The translations under genes and the position numbers were made by a program. DNA of 35,402 nucleotides from positions 1 through 35,402 of the forward strand of contig CAKPMH010000012.1 of NCBI GenBank assembly GCA_934167935.1, written 5' to 3'. Source of the DNA: an uncultured Bacilli bacterium (lineage in GTDB: Bacteria; Bacillota_I; Bacilli_A; RF39; UBA660). Shown in pieces: positions 1 to 9,302 of the stretch (its first letter is position 1; every line of letters begins with the position of its first letter). A model generated the notes under the pieces. The model saw only the letters and a program-made list of their open reading frames with translations, ran no database searches and was not told the DNA's origin.

Positions 1-389
1 ATTCTTTCTCTTAACTGCCTAACTGATAAATTATTATTTTTAACTAATTCTATGTAATAATTAATTTTATCAGTATTCTCAAAAGATAGTAATTCACAAT
101 AATGCGACCAAGATAATTGTGCAGACAGTGTCTGCACTTTTTCATTCAACTCATAAAACTTTAACATTAACCATAGATTTCTCTTACTATAACCCTTACC
201 TAATTCATATGTTAATCTCTTCGAATATTCTTTTATTATTCCTTCTCCATAATGATTACCTGCTTCACTTAACATTCTTCCAACATTGTAATATGAATCC
301 AAATCACTCTTATTAATTGAATAACTTTTAACTTTTATATTTATTTCATTATTTATTAATTCATTTTTAATTTCATTATAATAGTTCAT
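1..389 (-). CDS. DUF1016/YhcG-type protein, N-terminal part (truncated by window edge)
   Basis: I translated this frame by hand. It starts with ATG at 387-389 behind AAAGGAG and stays open to base 1, giving about 129 residues. The segments YYNVGRMLSEAGNHYGEG, YSKRLTYELGKGYSKRNL and LSWSHYCELL are the pattern of the DUF1016 (YhcG) N-terminal domain, where paired helices and an LSWSHY-like motif are typical. In the family this precedes a PDDEXK nuclease-fold domain, which would lie off the window. Such proteins are predicted DNA-binding or nuclease proteins often found near mobile or defence loci. The gene lies 11 nt downstream of comEC on the same strand, so it may be co-transcribed. Family assignment is by recognition only; the catalytic part cannot be seen. 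Confidence 0.75.
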   Translation of the reverse strand, partial: MNYYNEIKNELINNEINIKVKSYSINKSDLDSYYNVGRMLSEAGNHYGEGIIKEYSKRLTYELGKGYSKRNLWLMLKFYELNEKVQTLSAQLSWSHYCELLSFENTDKINYYIELVKNNNLSVRQLRER

Positions 390-400
390 ATTACTCCTTT

Positions 401-2455
401 CTATGGACTACAAGTCTCAATTTTCAATTTATAATTTTTAATTTTAAACATAATACTACCATCTTGATCTGTTCTATATATTTTTGAATCACTCAAATTA
501 TTTAATACTTCTTTATTGGGATGACCGTATCTGTTGTTTTTGCCAACACTAATAATGGAATAATTTGGATTTATTTCATTTATAAATTCTTTACTACTAC
601 TTGTCTTAGATCCATGGTGTCCAATTTTTAATACATCAATACCAGATATATTATATTTATTTAATATGTCTTTCTCTTTTTCTACTCCAGCGTCTCCCAT
701 AAACATAAACTTATAACCATCAAGTTCAGTATAAATAACATTTGAATTATCATTTTCATTATCATATTCTTTTGTTTGTAAAAAATATAGTTTGTTATTA
801 TCTATATTTAATTCTTTAATACATGAATAATATTTTATTTTCTTTTTATCTAGTACTTTGATTAATTCTTTTTCTAATTCATTAAACTCTCCACAATTAA
901 ATACCACGTTTTTTACCTTAAAATTATTTACTAAATTAATTGCTTCTCCCATGTGATCATAATCTCCATGCGTTAATATCATATAATTTATTTTTTTTAT
1001 TCCTCTACTTTTTAAATAAGGAATAGTTGTATTTAAAGATAAACTATATTTATTTTTATTATAACTAACAACGCCTCCCGTATCTAAGAGGATATTGCTT
1101 TTATTATGTGGTAACTCTATTAATAAAGAATCACCTTGTCCAATATCTAACATAGTAATATTAATATTACTATTCAAATAATTTATATTATTATGAAAAA
1201 TTAAAATAATTAATATTAGTAATAAAAATTGATATTTTCTATTTAAAAGTTTTTTTATAACAAATATAATTAAAAGGTAATATATTATTATAAAAAAATA
1301 ATTTATGCTTTTTAATATAATAATAAAAAACTTAATATTGCTAAAAAATAAAATTATATTTTCTTCTATATCAATCAATATATTTAGTAAACCATTAAAT
1401 TTTGGAATAATAAATGTTAAAAGTGATAAAGGGAAAATAACAAGAGAAATTAAAGGAACAAAAAATACATTAATTAATGGACTAAGCAAATTAATTTCAT
1501 TATTGTTATTAATCATAATTGGTATACTTATCAAAAAAGATAATAATGATACAAAGAAAGTCTTAAGAAAATAATTATTATAATTACTAGTAATATTTCC
1601 AAATATAATTAAATTAATACTTACTAAAAAGCTCAAAACAAAACCTATATTATAGATATAATATGGATTGTTTAATAACATAATATTTAAAATGAATAAA
1701 ATTACTACTAAAGGATTTATTTTTAAATTAAACAATTTATTAATAGTTAATATAATAAAAAGAAACGTTGCTCTTATAACTGATGGTGTAAAATTTGTTA
1801 AAAACATATAAAATATTAAAAAAGAAAATAAAATTATATTTATAATATATTTATTTTTAAATATTTTTTTTAATATCAATAATAAAAAAGATGATAAAAA
1901 AGTTATATGCATACCAGATACCGAAAATAAATGACTTATACCATTATTTCTATATGAAGTTTTAATATCAGAATCAATATAATTATTATCACCTAATATA
2001 AATGTATATAAATAATTATTATTTATTTTATCTATTCTCTTTATTATTTTATTTTTAATTTTATATTTTAATTTATTGTTATTTTTAATTTTAGTTATTT
2101 TATTAGCTTTAAATATATAATATATTTTTTTACTTTTTAAATATTTATTATAATTAAATAAATTAAAATTAGTATTATTAGAAGGAATATTAAAGACTCC
2201 TTCTAATAATATATAATCGCCTAATTTTAAATCTAAATCAGTATTATTATAATTTACTAATACTTTTTCTTTTCCTATTAATTCAATCTGCATTTTATCA
2301 GTTATTTTAATATTATTAACATACCCATATATTTTTTTAGTATTTAAATCATATTTTGACTTATAAATATTATTATTTGTTATATAAAATACATATATAA
2401 AAGTTAATAGGCTAAACAGTAATATAATCCTTAATTTTTTCAAATAAAGAATCAC
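401..2455 (-). CDS. comEC: ComEC/Rec2 competence DNA channel
   Basis: 684-residue polytopic membrane protein. The N-terminal part has a soluble OB-like segment (about residues 40-110), followed by a Competence domain with many hydrophobic helices (about 150-430; HLFSVSGMHITFL is the family hallmark). The C-terminus is a metallo-beta-lactamase-like domain: LDIGQGDSLLIELP, then THGDYDHMGE (HxDxDH), GDAG and KIGHHGSKTSS. In the family it forms the channel carrying single-stranded transforming DNA across the membrane, and the MBL-like domain is thought to degrade the second strand. The start is GTG, about 44 nt inside the 3' end of comEA, suggesting translational coupling. The full length and intact MBL motifs argue for a functional gene. 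It contains no tryptophan. Confidence 0.93.
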   Translation of the reverse strand: MILYLKKLRIILLFSLLTFIYVFYITNNNIYKSKYDLNTKKIYGYVNNIKITDKMQIELIGKEKVLVNYNNTDLDLKLGDYILLEGVFNIPSNNTNFNLFNYNKYLKSKKIYYIFKANKITKIKNNNKLKYKIKNKIIKRIDKINNNYLYTFILGDNNYIDSDIKTSYRNNGISHLFSVSGMHITFLSSFLLLILKKIFKNKYIINIILFSFLIFYMFLTNFTPSVIRATFLFIILTINKLFNLKINPLVVILFILNIMLLNNPYYIYNIGFVLSFLVSINLIIFGNITSNYNNYFLKTFFVSLLSFLISIPIMINNNNEINLLSPLINVFFVPLISLVIFPLSLLTFIIPKFNGLLNILIDIEENIILFFSNIKFFIIILKSINYFFIIIYYLLIIFVIKKLLNRKYQFLLLILIILIFHNNINYLNSNINITMLDIGQGDSLLIELPHNKSNILLDTGGVVSYNKNKYSLSLNTTIPYLKSRGIKKINYMILTHGDYDHMGEAINLVNNFKVKNVVFNCGEFNELEKELIKVLDKKKIKYYSCIKELNIDNNKLYFLQTKEYDNENDNSNVIYTELDGYKFMFMGDAGVEKEKDILNKYNISGIDVLKIGHHGSKTSSSKEFINEINPNYSIISVGKNNRYGHPNKEVLNNLSDSKIYRTDQDGSIMFKIKNYKLKIETCSP

Positions 2456-3107
2456 CTATCCCTGTTACATTTTTTATATCATCTATTACTTTAAATTTAG
2501 TCGTTTCTCTATATTCAATAATTGCTTTTGCTTTTGATTCACCTACACCAGAAATAGATGTTAATTCTTCTATTGTAGCACTATTAATATTAATTAATTT
2601 TTGTTCTTTTAAATCACTTGTAGTATTATCTTTTGATGTATTATTTACCTCCTCTTTTTTATTTATACAAGCATCATTATTTGTGTTTGGACAAACACAT
2701 TCTTTTTCTATTTCAATATATTTTAAAACTTCCTTTTCTTTATCTAAATTCTTGTTATATTCTTCTATTTCTTTTTGACTATATATTATAATAACCATCT
2801 CATCAACAACTTTTTTTGATAAATTTAAATAAGAAGTATTAGCATTTTTTGTAAGACCACCTGCTTTAGATATAACATCTATTATTCTTTTATTTTCTTC
2901 TATTTTATATACTCCTGGATTTTTAACCTCACCCTTTACTTCAACATAAAATTCTTTTTCTATTACTTCTTGTTCTTCTTTTACCGGTTCTTCTTCTACA
3001 TATTTATATGTCGTATTTTTACTATAAATAAAGCCTATTATAATAATTAATATAATAATAATTGAAAATAAAATATAATAACCATTTCTTTTTATTTTTT
3101 CTTTCAT
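2412..3107 (-). CDS. comEA: ComEA-like competence DNA receptor
   Basis: The ORF can start 27 nt earlier, but an AGGAGG lies just before the ATG at 3105-3107, so the 231-residue form is preferred. There is one N-terminal membrane anchor (GYYILFSIIIILIIIIGFIY), then an SLBB-type domain (FYVEVKGEVKNPGVY ... AGGLTKNA), a charged linker with a cysteine cluster (CVCPN ... ACIN), and a C-terminal helix-hairpin-helix pair (INSATIEELTSISGVGESKA ... VTGIGDSLFEKI). In the family the HhH domain binds double-stranded DNA at the cell surface and passes it to ComEC. It overlaps comEC at its 3' end. A terminator at 3175-3201 separates it from the prepilin gene upstream, so comEA-comEC probably has its own promoter. 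Confidence 0.92.
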   Translation of the reverse strand: MKEKIKRNGYYILFSIIIILIIIIGFIYSKNTTYKYVEEEPVKEEQEVIEKEFYVEVKGEVKNPGVYKIEENKRIIDVISKAGGLTKNANTSYLNLSKKVVDEMVIIIYSQKEIEEYNKNLDKEKEVLKYIEIEKECVCPNTNNDACINKKEEVNNTSKDNTTSDLKEQKLININSATIEELTSISGVGESKAKAIIEYRETTKFKVIDDIKNVTGIGDSLFEKIKDYITV

Positions 3108-3174
3108 ACTCCTCCTATCTAAACATCTCTTCATATATATAATACTTCATTAAATTTAAAAACCCTTTTAAAAT

Positions 3175-3201
3175 AAAAAAATAGATTAATTAATCTATTT
3201 T
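3175..3201 (-). terminator. Rho-independent terminator after the prepilin gene
   Basis: Perfect 12-bp palindrome (3178-3189 with 3190-3201). On the minus strand it is followed by a T-rich run (TTTTATTTT). The prepilin stop codon at 3190-3192 lies inside it. It separates the prepilin transcript from comEA-comEC. Confidence 0.75.
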
Positions 3202-3543
3202 CTCCACACATTTTTTATCAATACTATATATAAAATTATTATTTTTATCAACTATTACTTTAATCGTTTCATCCTTAAATTGATCTGCATCCATACTTAT
3301 ATAATTGTCATCTATTAGTGTTTTAACTTTTATACAAAATGTATTATTTTCTTTTATTATATATTTATCATTATCATTTATATAATTAGAAGCATCAGTA
3401 TACAATATCTGCTTTGAAGCTTCACTTATCTCTTTTTCTTTTTTTTCTTGTTGTTCTAATATTTTTGGAGTAAAAACGAGTGCTAATAAAGCAAGCAAAG
3501 AAATAACAGCTAAAACCTCTATAAGAGTAAATCCCTTTTTCAT
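3190..3543 (-). CDS. Type IV prepilin / ComGC-like pseudopilin
   Basis: 117 residues with a class III signal: MKKGFTLIEVLAVISLLALL. Cleavage by a prepilin peptidase between G4 and F5 is expected, with the conserved E9 in place. One hydrophobic helix is followed by a charged alpha-helix (EQQEKKEKEISEASKQ) and a small C-terminal domain with two cysteines (FCIKV, KKCVE). Length and architecture fit a ComGC/PulG-type pseudopilin. Next to comEA/comEC it is plausibly the competence pilin that draws DNA to the surface. No comGA/GB ATPase or platform gene is in the window, so a pilin of another secretion system cannot be excluded. Start ATG follows a weak AGGTGG-like site. Confidence 0.82.
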   Translation of the reverse strand: MKKGFTLIEVLAVISLLALLALVFTPKILEQQEKKEKEISEASKQILYTDASNYINDNDKYIIKENNTFCIKVKTLIDDNYISMDADQFKDETIKVIVDKNNNFIYSIDKKCVEKID

Positions 3544-3594
3544 AATACCACCTAACTTAATTTTACATTAAAAATTTTTTTCAATCAACATTTA

Positions 3595-5238
3595 TTATTC
3601 AAAATTCTGTGTTTTATTACTATAATCACCAGATCCAACTACTTTTGCTTCATATTCTGTATCAATATCAAAACTAAACTCTTTTATATATGTTGCCTTT
3701 TTTAATCCTAAATTTATTTTCATCGCATTTTTTACATCTTCTACACTTTCATCATACAAAACATAATCATATAAATTTAGACCAGTTCTTTTATCATATA
3801 TTCTAGCATCATATCCACTTAAATGTAATCTTTGAAAACCAATTAAATCATCTAAGTTAGAATTACTACTTTTAACTAATATATCTTTTCCTATATTATA
3901 TAAAGATAATATTTGGTTAGTACTCATATTTGTTTCCATACTATTACTAACACTATCAAGTAAATCTGTTATTTTATTTAAACTATCTATTTCCTTTAAT
4001 TTATTTATTGTTGCTCTTAAAACCAATTGTTGATTTTCTCCTCTAACAAAATCACTTCTATATCCTTTTGTCCATTTACTAGAACATCTTTTAGTATTAT
4101 TTTTTCTATTTCTAGATAAAGCAAGTGCTTCTTCTCCATTTAATTTTTGTTTTCCTTTTTCTACATAAATTGTATATTTTCCAAATCTTCTTTTACTATC
4201 TTGTTCGCAGAAACTATAAGGAACATCAACTTCTATTCCTCCAAGTGAATCTATTATATTAACAACTCCACTAAAATTTATTTTTACATAATAATCTATT
4301 TTTATATCCATCAAATCATTTATTGTATTTATCATGCATTCTTCTCCATACATAGCAGCATGTGTTATTTTATTTTTTTCTTTTCCTTTAAAGCATGCGA
4401 TTGGAACATATGAATCTCTTGGAATACTTAATATTGTTGTAGTAAGTGTATTAGGATTAAACGTAAGTAACATTAATGCATCTCCATTAAAAGTACTATT
4501 TTTTAAATTCTCTTCTTCACTATCTACTCCCATTATTAAAATACTAAATGGATTTTTCAAAATATTTTTATTATTTTTTTTATTTTTCACTTTTTTTTCT
4601 TTTGTATATATTATTTTAGTATCATTATCTATATTTTCATATTTATCTACATCTATATTTTTAAATTTATTTACATAATTTGTTGGCACAAATGCATATG
4701 TTATTTCTTTGGAATAAAGTGCTTCTATTAATTTCAAATATCCATCATATTCTACAACTTTATTTTTTAATTTATTCTTCTTTATTATTTCCTTTGGAAT
4801 TTCATTTCCATCTATACTTGTATAATCCTTTATTATTCCAATTTTCCCATTTCCTATATTTTCTATTTTAAATGATTTATCTGTAGTAAGTGAAATTAAA
4901 CTTGTTGAATAAATTGTTTTATTAGAAGTCATATTATCTAATGATTTATATGTTTTTAATATATATTTTGATCCTATAGATAATATAATTACATATATTA
5001 AAGTTATAGGAATTAATTTAAAATACTTACTTTTTCTTTTTACTAAATATTTAAAATACGTAAATATAGATCCTATTAATATTAAAATAATTATAATTAC
5101 AATTAAAACTCTTATAAATGTTTCAATTCCCTTTAATAAAGATAGTGCATAAATCATTTTAAAAGATGCACATATATTAATGATTGCTAGTAATATTATT
5201 ATAAAAGATTTTCCCTTACATCTTCTTAAAACACTCAT
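3595..5238 (-). CDS. LytR-CpsA-Psr (LCP) family glycopolymer transferase
   Basis: 547 residues. Three hydrophobic segments lie at the N-terminus (about residues 12-35, 42-65 and 75-93). A middle segment (about 100-195, GKIGIIKDYTS ... YAFVPTNYVNKF) resembles a periplasmic-binding-protein-like insert. The LCP domain follows: ILIMGVDSEEE, DALMLLTFNP, ILSIPRDSYV, VNIIDSLGGIEVDVP, GEEALALSRNR and the arginine-rich RSDFVRGENQQ. In the family, LCP proteins move undecaprenyl-linked wall polymers onto peptidoglycan outside the membrane, using conserved Arg and Asp residues of these motifs to hold the pyrophosphate lipid. Four cysteines (PIAC, GEEC, SFCE, KRCSS) in the external domain could form disulfides, which is inference. 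GAGAGG precedes the ATG at 5236-5238. Confidence 0.9.
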   Translation of the reverse strand: MSVLRRCKGKSFIIILLAIINICASFKMIYALSLLKGIETFIRVLIVIIIILILIGSIFTYFKYLVKRKSKYFKLIPITLIYVIILSIGSKYILKTYKSLDNMTSNKTIYSTSLISLTTDKSFKIENIGNGKIGIIKDYTSIDGNEIPKEIIKKNKLKNKVVEYDGYLKLIEALYSKEITYAFVPTNYVNKFKNIDVDKYENIDNDTKIIYTKEKKVKNKKNNKNILKNPFSILIMGVDSEEENLKNSTFNGDALMLLTFNPNTLTTTILSIPRDSYVPIACFKGKEKNKITHAAMYGEECMINTINDLMDIKIDYYVKINFSGVVNIIDSLGGIEVDVPYSFCEQDSKRRFGKYTIYVEKGKQKLNGEEALALSRNRKNNTKRCSSKWTKGYRSDFVRGENQQLVLRATINKLKEIDSLNKITDLLDSVSNSMETNMSTNQILSLYNIGKDILVKSSNSNLDDLIGFQRLHLSGYDARIYDKRTGLNLYDYVLYDESVEDVKNAMKINLGLKKATYIKEFSFDIDTEYEAKVVGSGDYSNKTQNFE

Positions 5239-5338
5239 ATTATTATCCTCTCTATTATTATTTTATTATACCCTAATTATTAATCTTTAACAATAATCTT
5301 TACTACTTTTTAAAAATTTATCAAATTAAAAATATCAC

Positions 5339-6223
5339 TTATTTGTGATAATTTTTTATAACTTTAAATTTATTTTTAGAATTAAAGTCCATTAAACTTG
5401 TATATATAGGATACATAAAATTAAATAACTGAAATATTTTAGAACTTTTTTGAAACATTGTAACAGGTCCATTTATTATTAATTTATCATTTTCATTTTT
5501 TACTTTTGACCTAGCATTTTTAATAAACATTTCACTTGTTGGCGCTATTATTCCTCTATTTGACTTCCATATTTCATTTATAATTGGTGGAACACATCCA
5601 TTATGCATATGCCCTGAAATAAAATAATCAAATTCAGCTATCTTTTCTTTTATTTTTTCATTTTCTAAGCGATATGGAGAATGTATAAGTAAAAATTTAA
5701 CTTTATTTTTTGGTAAATTTGTTAATATTTTTTTATTATCTTCCAATTCTTTTTTTAAAATATTTATATCTTCCCTATAGTAATATTTTTTTGACAACGT
5801 AATTCCTGCAGCATAAATATAATCATCAATATAGTTTTCATTATCTAGTAAATAAACATTATTTATTAGCTTTAATTCCCTAAAAAAATCTATATCACAT
5901 TTATAATCAAATTCATCTATATTATTATTTTCTATTTTATATATATCATGATTACCAAGTGATATAATAACTTTTGCTATTTCACCTAATTTGCTTAACC
6001 AATCGATTAATTTATTTTTTTGTTCAACTATTAAAACGGCATTTATTGAATCAATTAAATCACCTGGTATAAATATATAATCAGGTTTTATTTTATTAAA
6101 ATAGTTTAATAATAATTCTAATTTATTACCTATTTTTCTACTAAAATGAACATCATTAATTATGGAAATTTTAAAATCATTTTTATTATACACTTTATAT
6201 ATTGTTGTATGAATCAGTTTCAT
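5339..6223 (-). CDS. Calcineurin-like metallophosphoesterase
   Basis: The ORF opens at GTG 6232, but AGGTGG sits 5 nt before the ATG at 6221-6223, so that start is preferred (294 residues). All metal-binding blocks of the superfamily are present in order: NDVHFS, PGDLID, LGNHD, LIHSPYR and SGHMHNG. These coordinate two metal ions and place the protein in the YkuE-like branch, often membrane-associated phosphodiesterases of unknown physiological substrate. No signal peptide or membrane helix is obvious here. It stands alone, about 100 nt after the LCP gene start and divergent from the tRNA-Cys promoter. Confidence 0.85.
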   Translation of the reverse strand: MKLIHTTIYKVYNKNDFKISIINDVHFSRKIGNKLELLLNYFNKIKPDYIFIPGDLIDSINAVLIVEQKNKLIDWLSKLGEIAKVIISLGNHDIYKIENNNIDEFDYKCDIDFFRELKLINNVYLLDNENYIDDYIYAAGITLSKKYYYREDINILKKELEDNKKILTNLPKNKVKFLLIHSPYRLENEKIKEKIAEFDYFISGHMHNGCVPPIINEIWKSNRGIIAPTSEMFIKNARSKVKNENDKLIINGPVTMFQKSSKIFQLFNFMYPIYTSLMDFNSKNKFKVIKNYHK

Positions 6224-6295
6224 TTTAACCACCTAGTTAATTATATAAAAATATTAATATTATGTCAAAAATTTATATTTATATCATAAAATATA

Positions 6296-6324
6296 TTGAA
6301 ATAAAAAAAAATATTTGTTATAAT
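6296..6324 (+). promoter_or_regulatory. Sigma-70 type promoter of tRNA-Cys
   Basis: TTGAAA at 6296-6301, a 17-nt spacer and a perfect TATAAT at 6319-6324. The mature tRNA begins at 6337, so transcription would start a few bases upstream of it. Confidence 0.85.
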
Positions 6325-6336
6325 TAATTTGTTCAT

Positions 6337-6410
6337 GGGTCTATAGCCAAGTGGTAAGGCATGGGACTGCAACTCCCTGATCGTTGGTTCAAATCCGACT
6401 AGGCCCTCCA
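6337..6410 (+). tRNA. tRNA-Cys (anticodon GCA)
   Basis: Cloverleaf visible by eye. The acceptor stem GGGTCTA pairs with TAGGCCC (one G-U), the D-arm contains AGCCAAGTGGTAAGGC, the anticodon arm GGGACTGCAACTCCC carries GCA at 6369-6371, and the T-arm contains GGTTCAAATCC. The 3' CCA is encoded. A hairpin with a T-tract about 45 nt downstream probably ends the transcript. The mobile element begins not far beyond, but no duplicated tRNA 3' end was found, so the tRNA is not shown to be its attachment site. Confidence 0.95.
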
Positions 6411-6454
6411 TTGGGAAATCTGTTCGAACTTTTATAGTTTGAACTTAATATAGA

Positions 6455-6489
6455 AAATATCAATTTCTAAATGAAGTTGATATTTTTTT
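6455..6489 (+). terminator. Terminator downstream of tRNA-Cys
   Basis: Nine-base-pair stem AAATATCAA (6455-6463) with TTGATATTT (6477-6485) followed by a T-run. Just before it, GTTCGAAC and GTTTGAAC (6422-6442) form a second weak inverted repeat. The right arm (6473-6485) recurs inverted at 6793-6805. Confidence 0.65.
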
Positions 6490-6510
6490 GTTTGAGAAAG
6501 GACAGATTTT

Positions 6511-6786
6511 ATGATTAATATTATTACTAAACCATTAGAGTTTGAAGAAGAACTAAAAAGAAAAATCGAGTTTATATGTGATTTTTGTAATACTAAACCA
6601 AAGATAATTAATGGAAACATAAGAAATATAGAACATAGTAATATATCTTATATTGAACCACATAGAGTTATTATTAAAGGAATAACTTTTCTAGTATTCA
6701 ATTATTCTAAAACATTATATATCGGTAATCTATTAAACTCTATCGAGATTAAAGATTTAGAAGATTATATAAAAAAATTGAAATAG
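6511..6786 (+). CDS. Small hypothetical protein between tRNA-Cys and the recombinase
   Basis: 91 residues, start supported by GAAAGGA 9-10 nt upstream. I do not recognise the family. It has an N-terminal charged helix (EFEEELKRKIEF), a CDFC pair (a possible metal or redox site, but only two cysteines), and alternating short beta segments (HRVIIKGITFLVFNY, KTLYIGN), ending in a helix. It runs in the same direction as the recombinase and relaxase, so it may belong to the mobile element, but the element's left end is not defined. A 13-bp inverted repeat (6473-6485 and 6793-6805) brackets it. Ends in TAG. Confidence 0.6.
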   Translation: MINIITKPLEFEEELKRKIEFICDFCNTKPKIINGNIRNIEHSNISYIEPHRVIIKGITFLVFNYSKTLYIGNLLNSIEIKDLEDYIKKLK

Positions 6787-6817
6787 TTATTTAAATATCA
6801 ACTTCACTAATACTACT

Positions 6818-6835
6818 ATTCCCTAATCAGGGAAT
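6818..6835. promoter_or_regulatory. Operator-like palindrome overlapping the recombinase promoter
   Basis: Perfect 7-bp inverted repeat ATTCCCT / AGGGAAT around AATC. Its last base is the first base of the -35 box at 6835, and no T-run follows, so a repressor site fits better than a terminator. The repressor is unknown; the preceding 91-residue protein is one possibility (inference). Confidence 0.5.
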
Positions 6836-6862
6836 TGACAAATCTTTAAAAAATGATATTAT
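6835..6862 (+). promoter_or_regulatory. Promoter of the leader peptide/recombinase transcript
   Basis: Consensus -35 TTGACA (6835-6840), 16-nt spacer and TATTAT (6857-6862) as -10. The start would fall near 6869-6872, giving a leader of about 155 nt before the recombinase ATG. Confidence 0.7.
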
Positions 6863-6907
6863 ATATAACCAATGAAAGAGGTATGCTCTAGAAATGGAGG
6901 TACATCT

Positions 6908-6985
6908 ATGAAGATAAAACACAATATATCGAAATTTTATAATATTGAATTTTTTGAGGAGTCAATAGTATTTAGGCTTTATTAA
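6908..6985 (+). CDS. 25-residue leader peptide overlapping an attenuator
   Basis: ATG at 6908 follows GGAGG (6895-6899) at good spacing, so initiation is credible despite the size. The peptide MKIKHNISKFYNIEFF then EESIVFRLY ends at TAA 6983-6985. Codons 17-25 lie in the left arm and loop of the strong terminator at 6956-7007. A ribosome moving through the ORF would therefore cover the stem and could let polymerase read on into the recombinase, as in leader-peptide control of some resistance and conjugation genes (for example tet(M)/Tn916-type leaders). I see no sequence match to a known leader. An in-frame ATG at 6872 lacks a ribosome binding site. Confidence 0.6.
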   Translation: MKIKHNISKFYNIEFFEESIVFRLY

Positions 6986-7007
6986 ATACTATTGTCTCCT
7001 CTTTTTT
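6956..7007 (+). terminator. Strong terminator/attenuator before the recombinase
   Basis: Left arm 6956-6974 pairs with right arm 6983-7001: 18 of 19 positions pair, the T6962-T6995 mismatch being the only exception. The loop is 8 nt and six T follow (7002-7007). It is the strongest hairpin in the window and lies inside the 5' leader of the recombinase transcript. Confidence 0.85.
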
Positions 7008-7026
7008 AGTAAAAAGGAGTGATTGA

Positions 7027-8952
<1,926 letters not shown>

Positions 8953-9302
8953 TAAAAGTTTTTGTTTACTTTTTCTAAAAAAGTAATAACAAACGAACAC
9001 GTTTTGTTGAAACATAGTTTCAATGAAAGTGGGAAAAGTTTGTTTAAATAAATTATGAAAATAATATTTGTTATTTGAATAATTTACTTAGATAAAATAA
9101 AAGCCGTGCTTTCTATTTTATCAATACTTTATGAAGTTTTAACTATTTATAGTTATTACGAAATAAAGTATCAACGGTTTCTAAGGTGGTAAACCTTAGC
9201 TTCCATATCTTGTTTATGACAAGATATATAGGAAGTTATGAATAATGACAAAGCCACTTTCATGCCATTTCAATATTCATAATTTAGGGGGTGTAAAAAA
9301 AT
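8953..9302 (+). other. Hairpin-rich intergenic region, candidate oriT
   Basis: 350 bases without a gene between recombinase and relaxase. It holds a series of inverted repeats: TTGAAAC/GTTTCAA (9007-9023); ATACTTTAT/ATAAAGTAT (9124-9132 and 9163-9171) enclosing TAACTAT-TT-ATAGTTA (9140-9155); CTAAGGT/ACCTTAG (9181-9199); and a 13-bp bulged hairpin (9200-9235). ATGAAAGTGG (9023-9032) and CCACTTTCAT (9254-9263) bracket the set. MobV-type relaxases such as that of pMV158 nick next to ACTTTATGAA-like repeats upstream of mob, so this is the natural place for oriT. The nick site is not identified. A structured leader RNA for mob is the alternative. Confidence 0.5.

Noticed and set aside
119..316. 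Plus-strand ORF of 65 codons
   Set aside because: It is the reverse-strand shadow of the DUF1016-type coding frame, with no ribosome binding site.
6337..6410. tRNA-Cys as the attachment site of the mobile element
   Set aside because: No repeat of the tRNA 3' end was found downstream, and the integrase is a serine recombinase, which rarely uses tRNA genes.
8953..9302. CRISPR-like repeat array
   Set aside because: The repeats are single inverted pairs of different sequence, not direct repeats with spacers.
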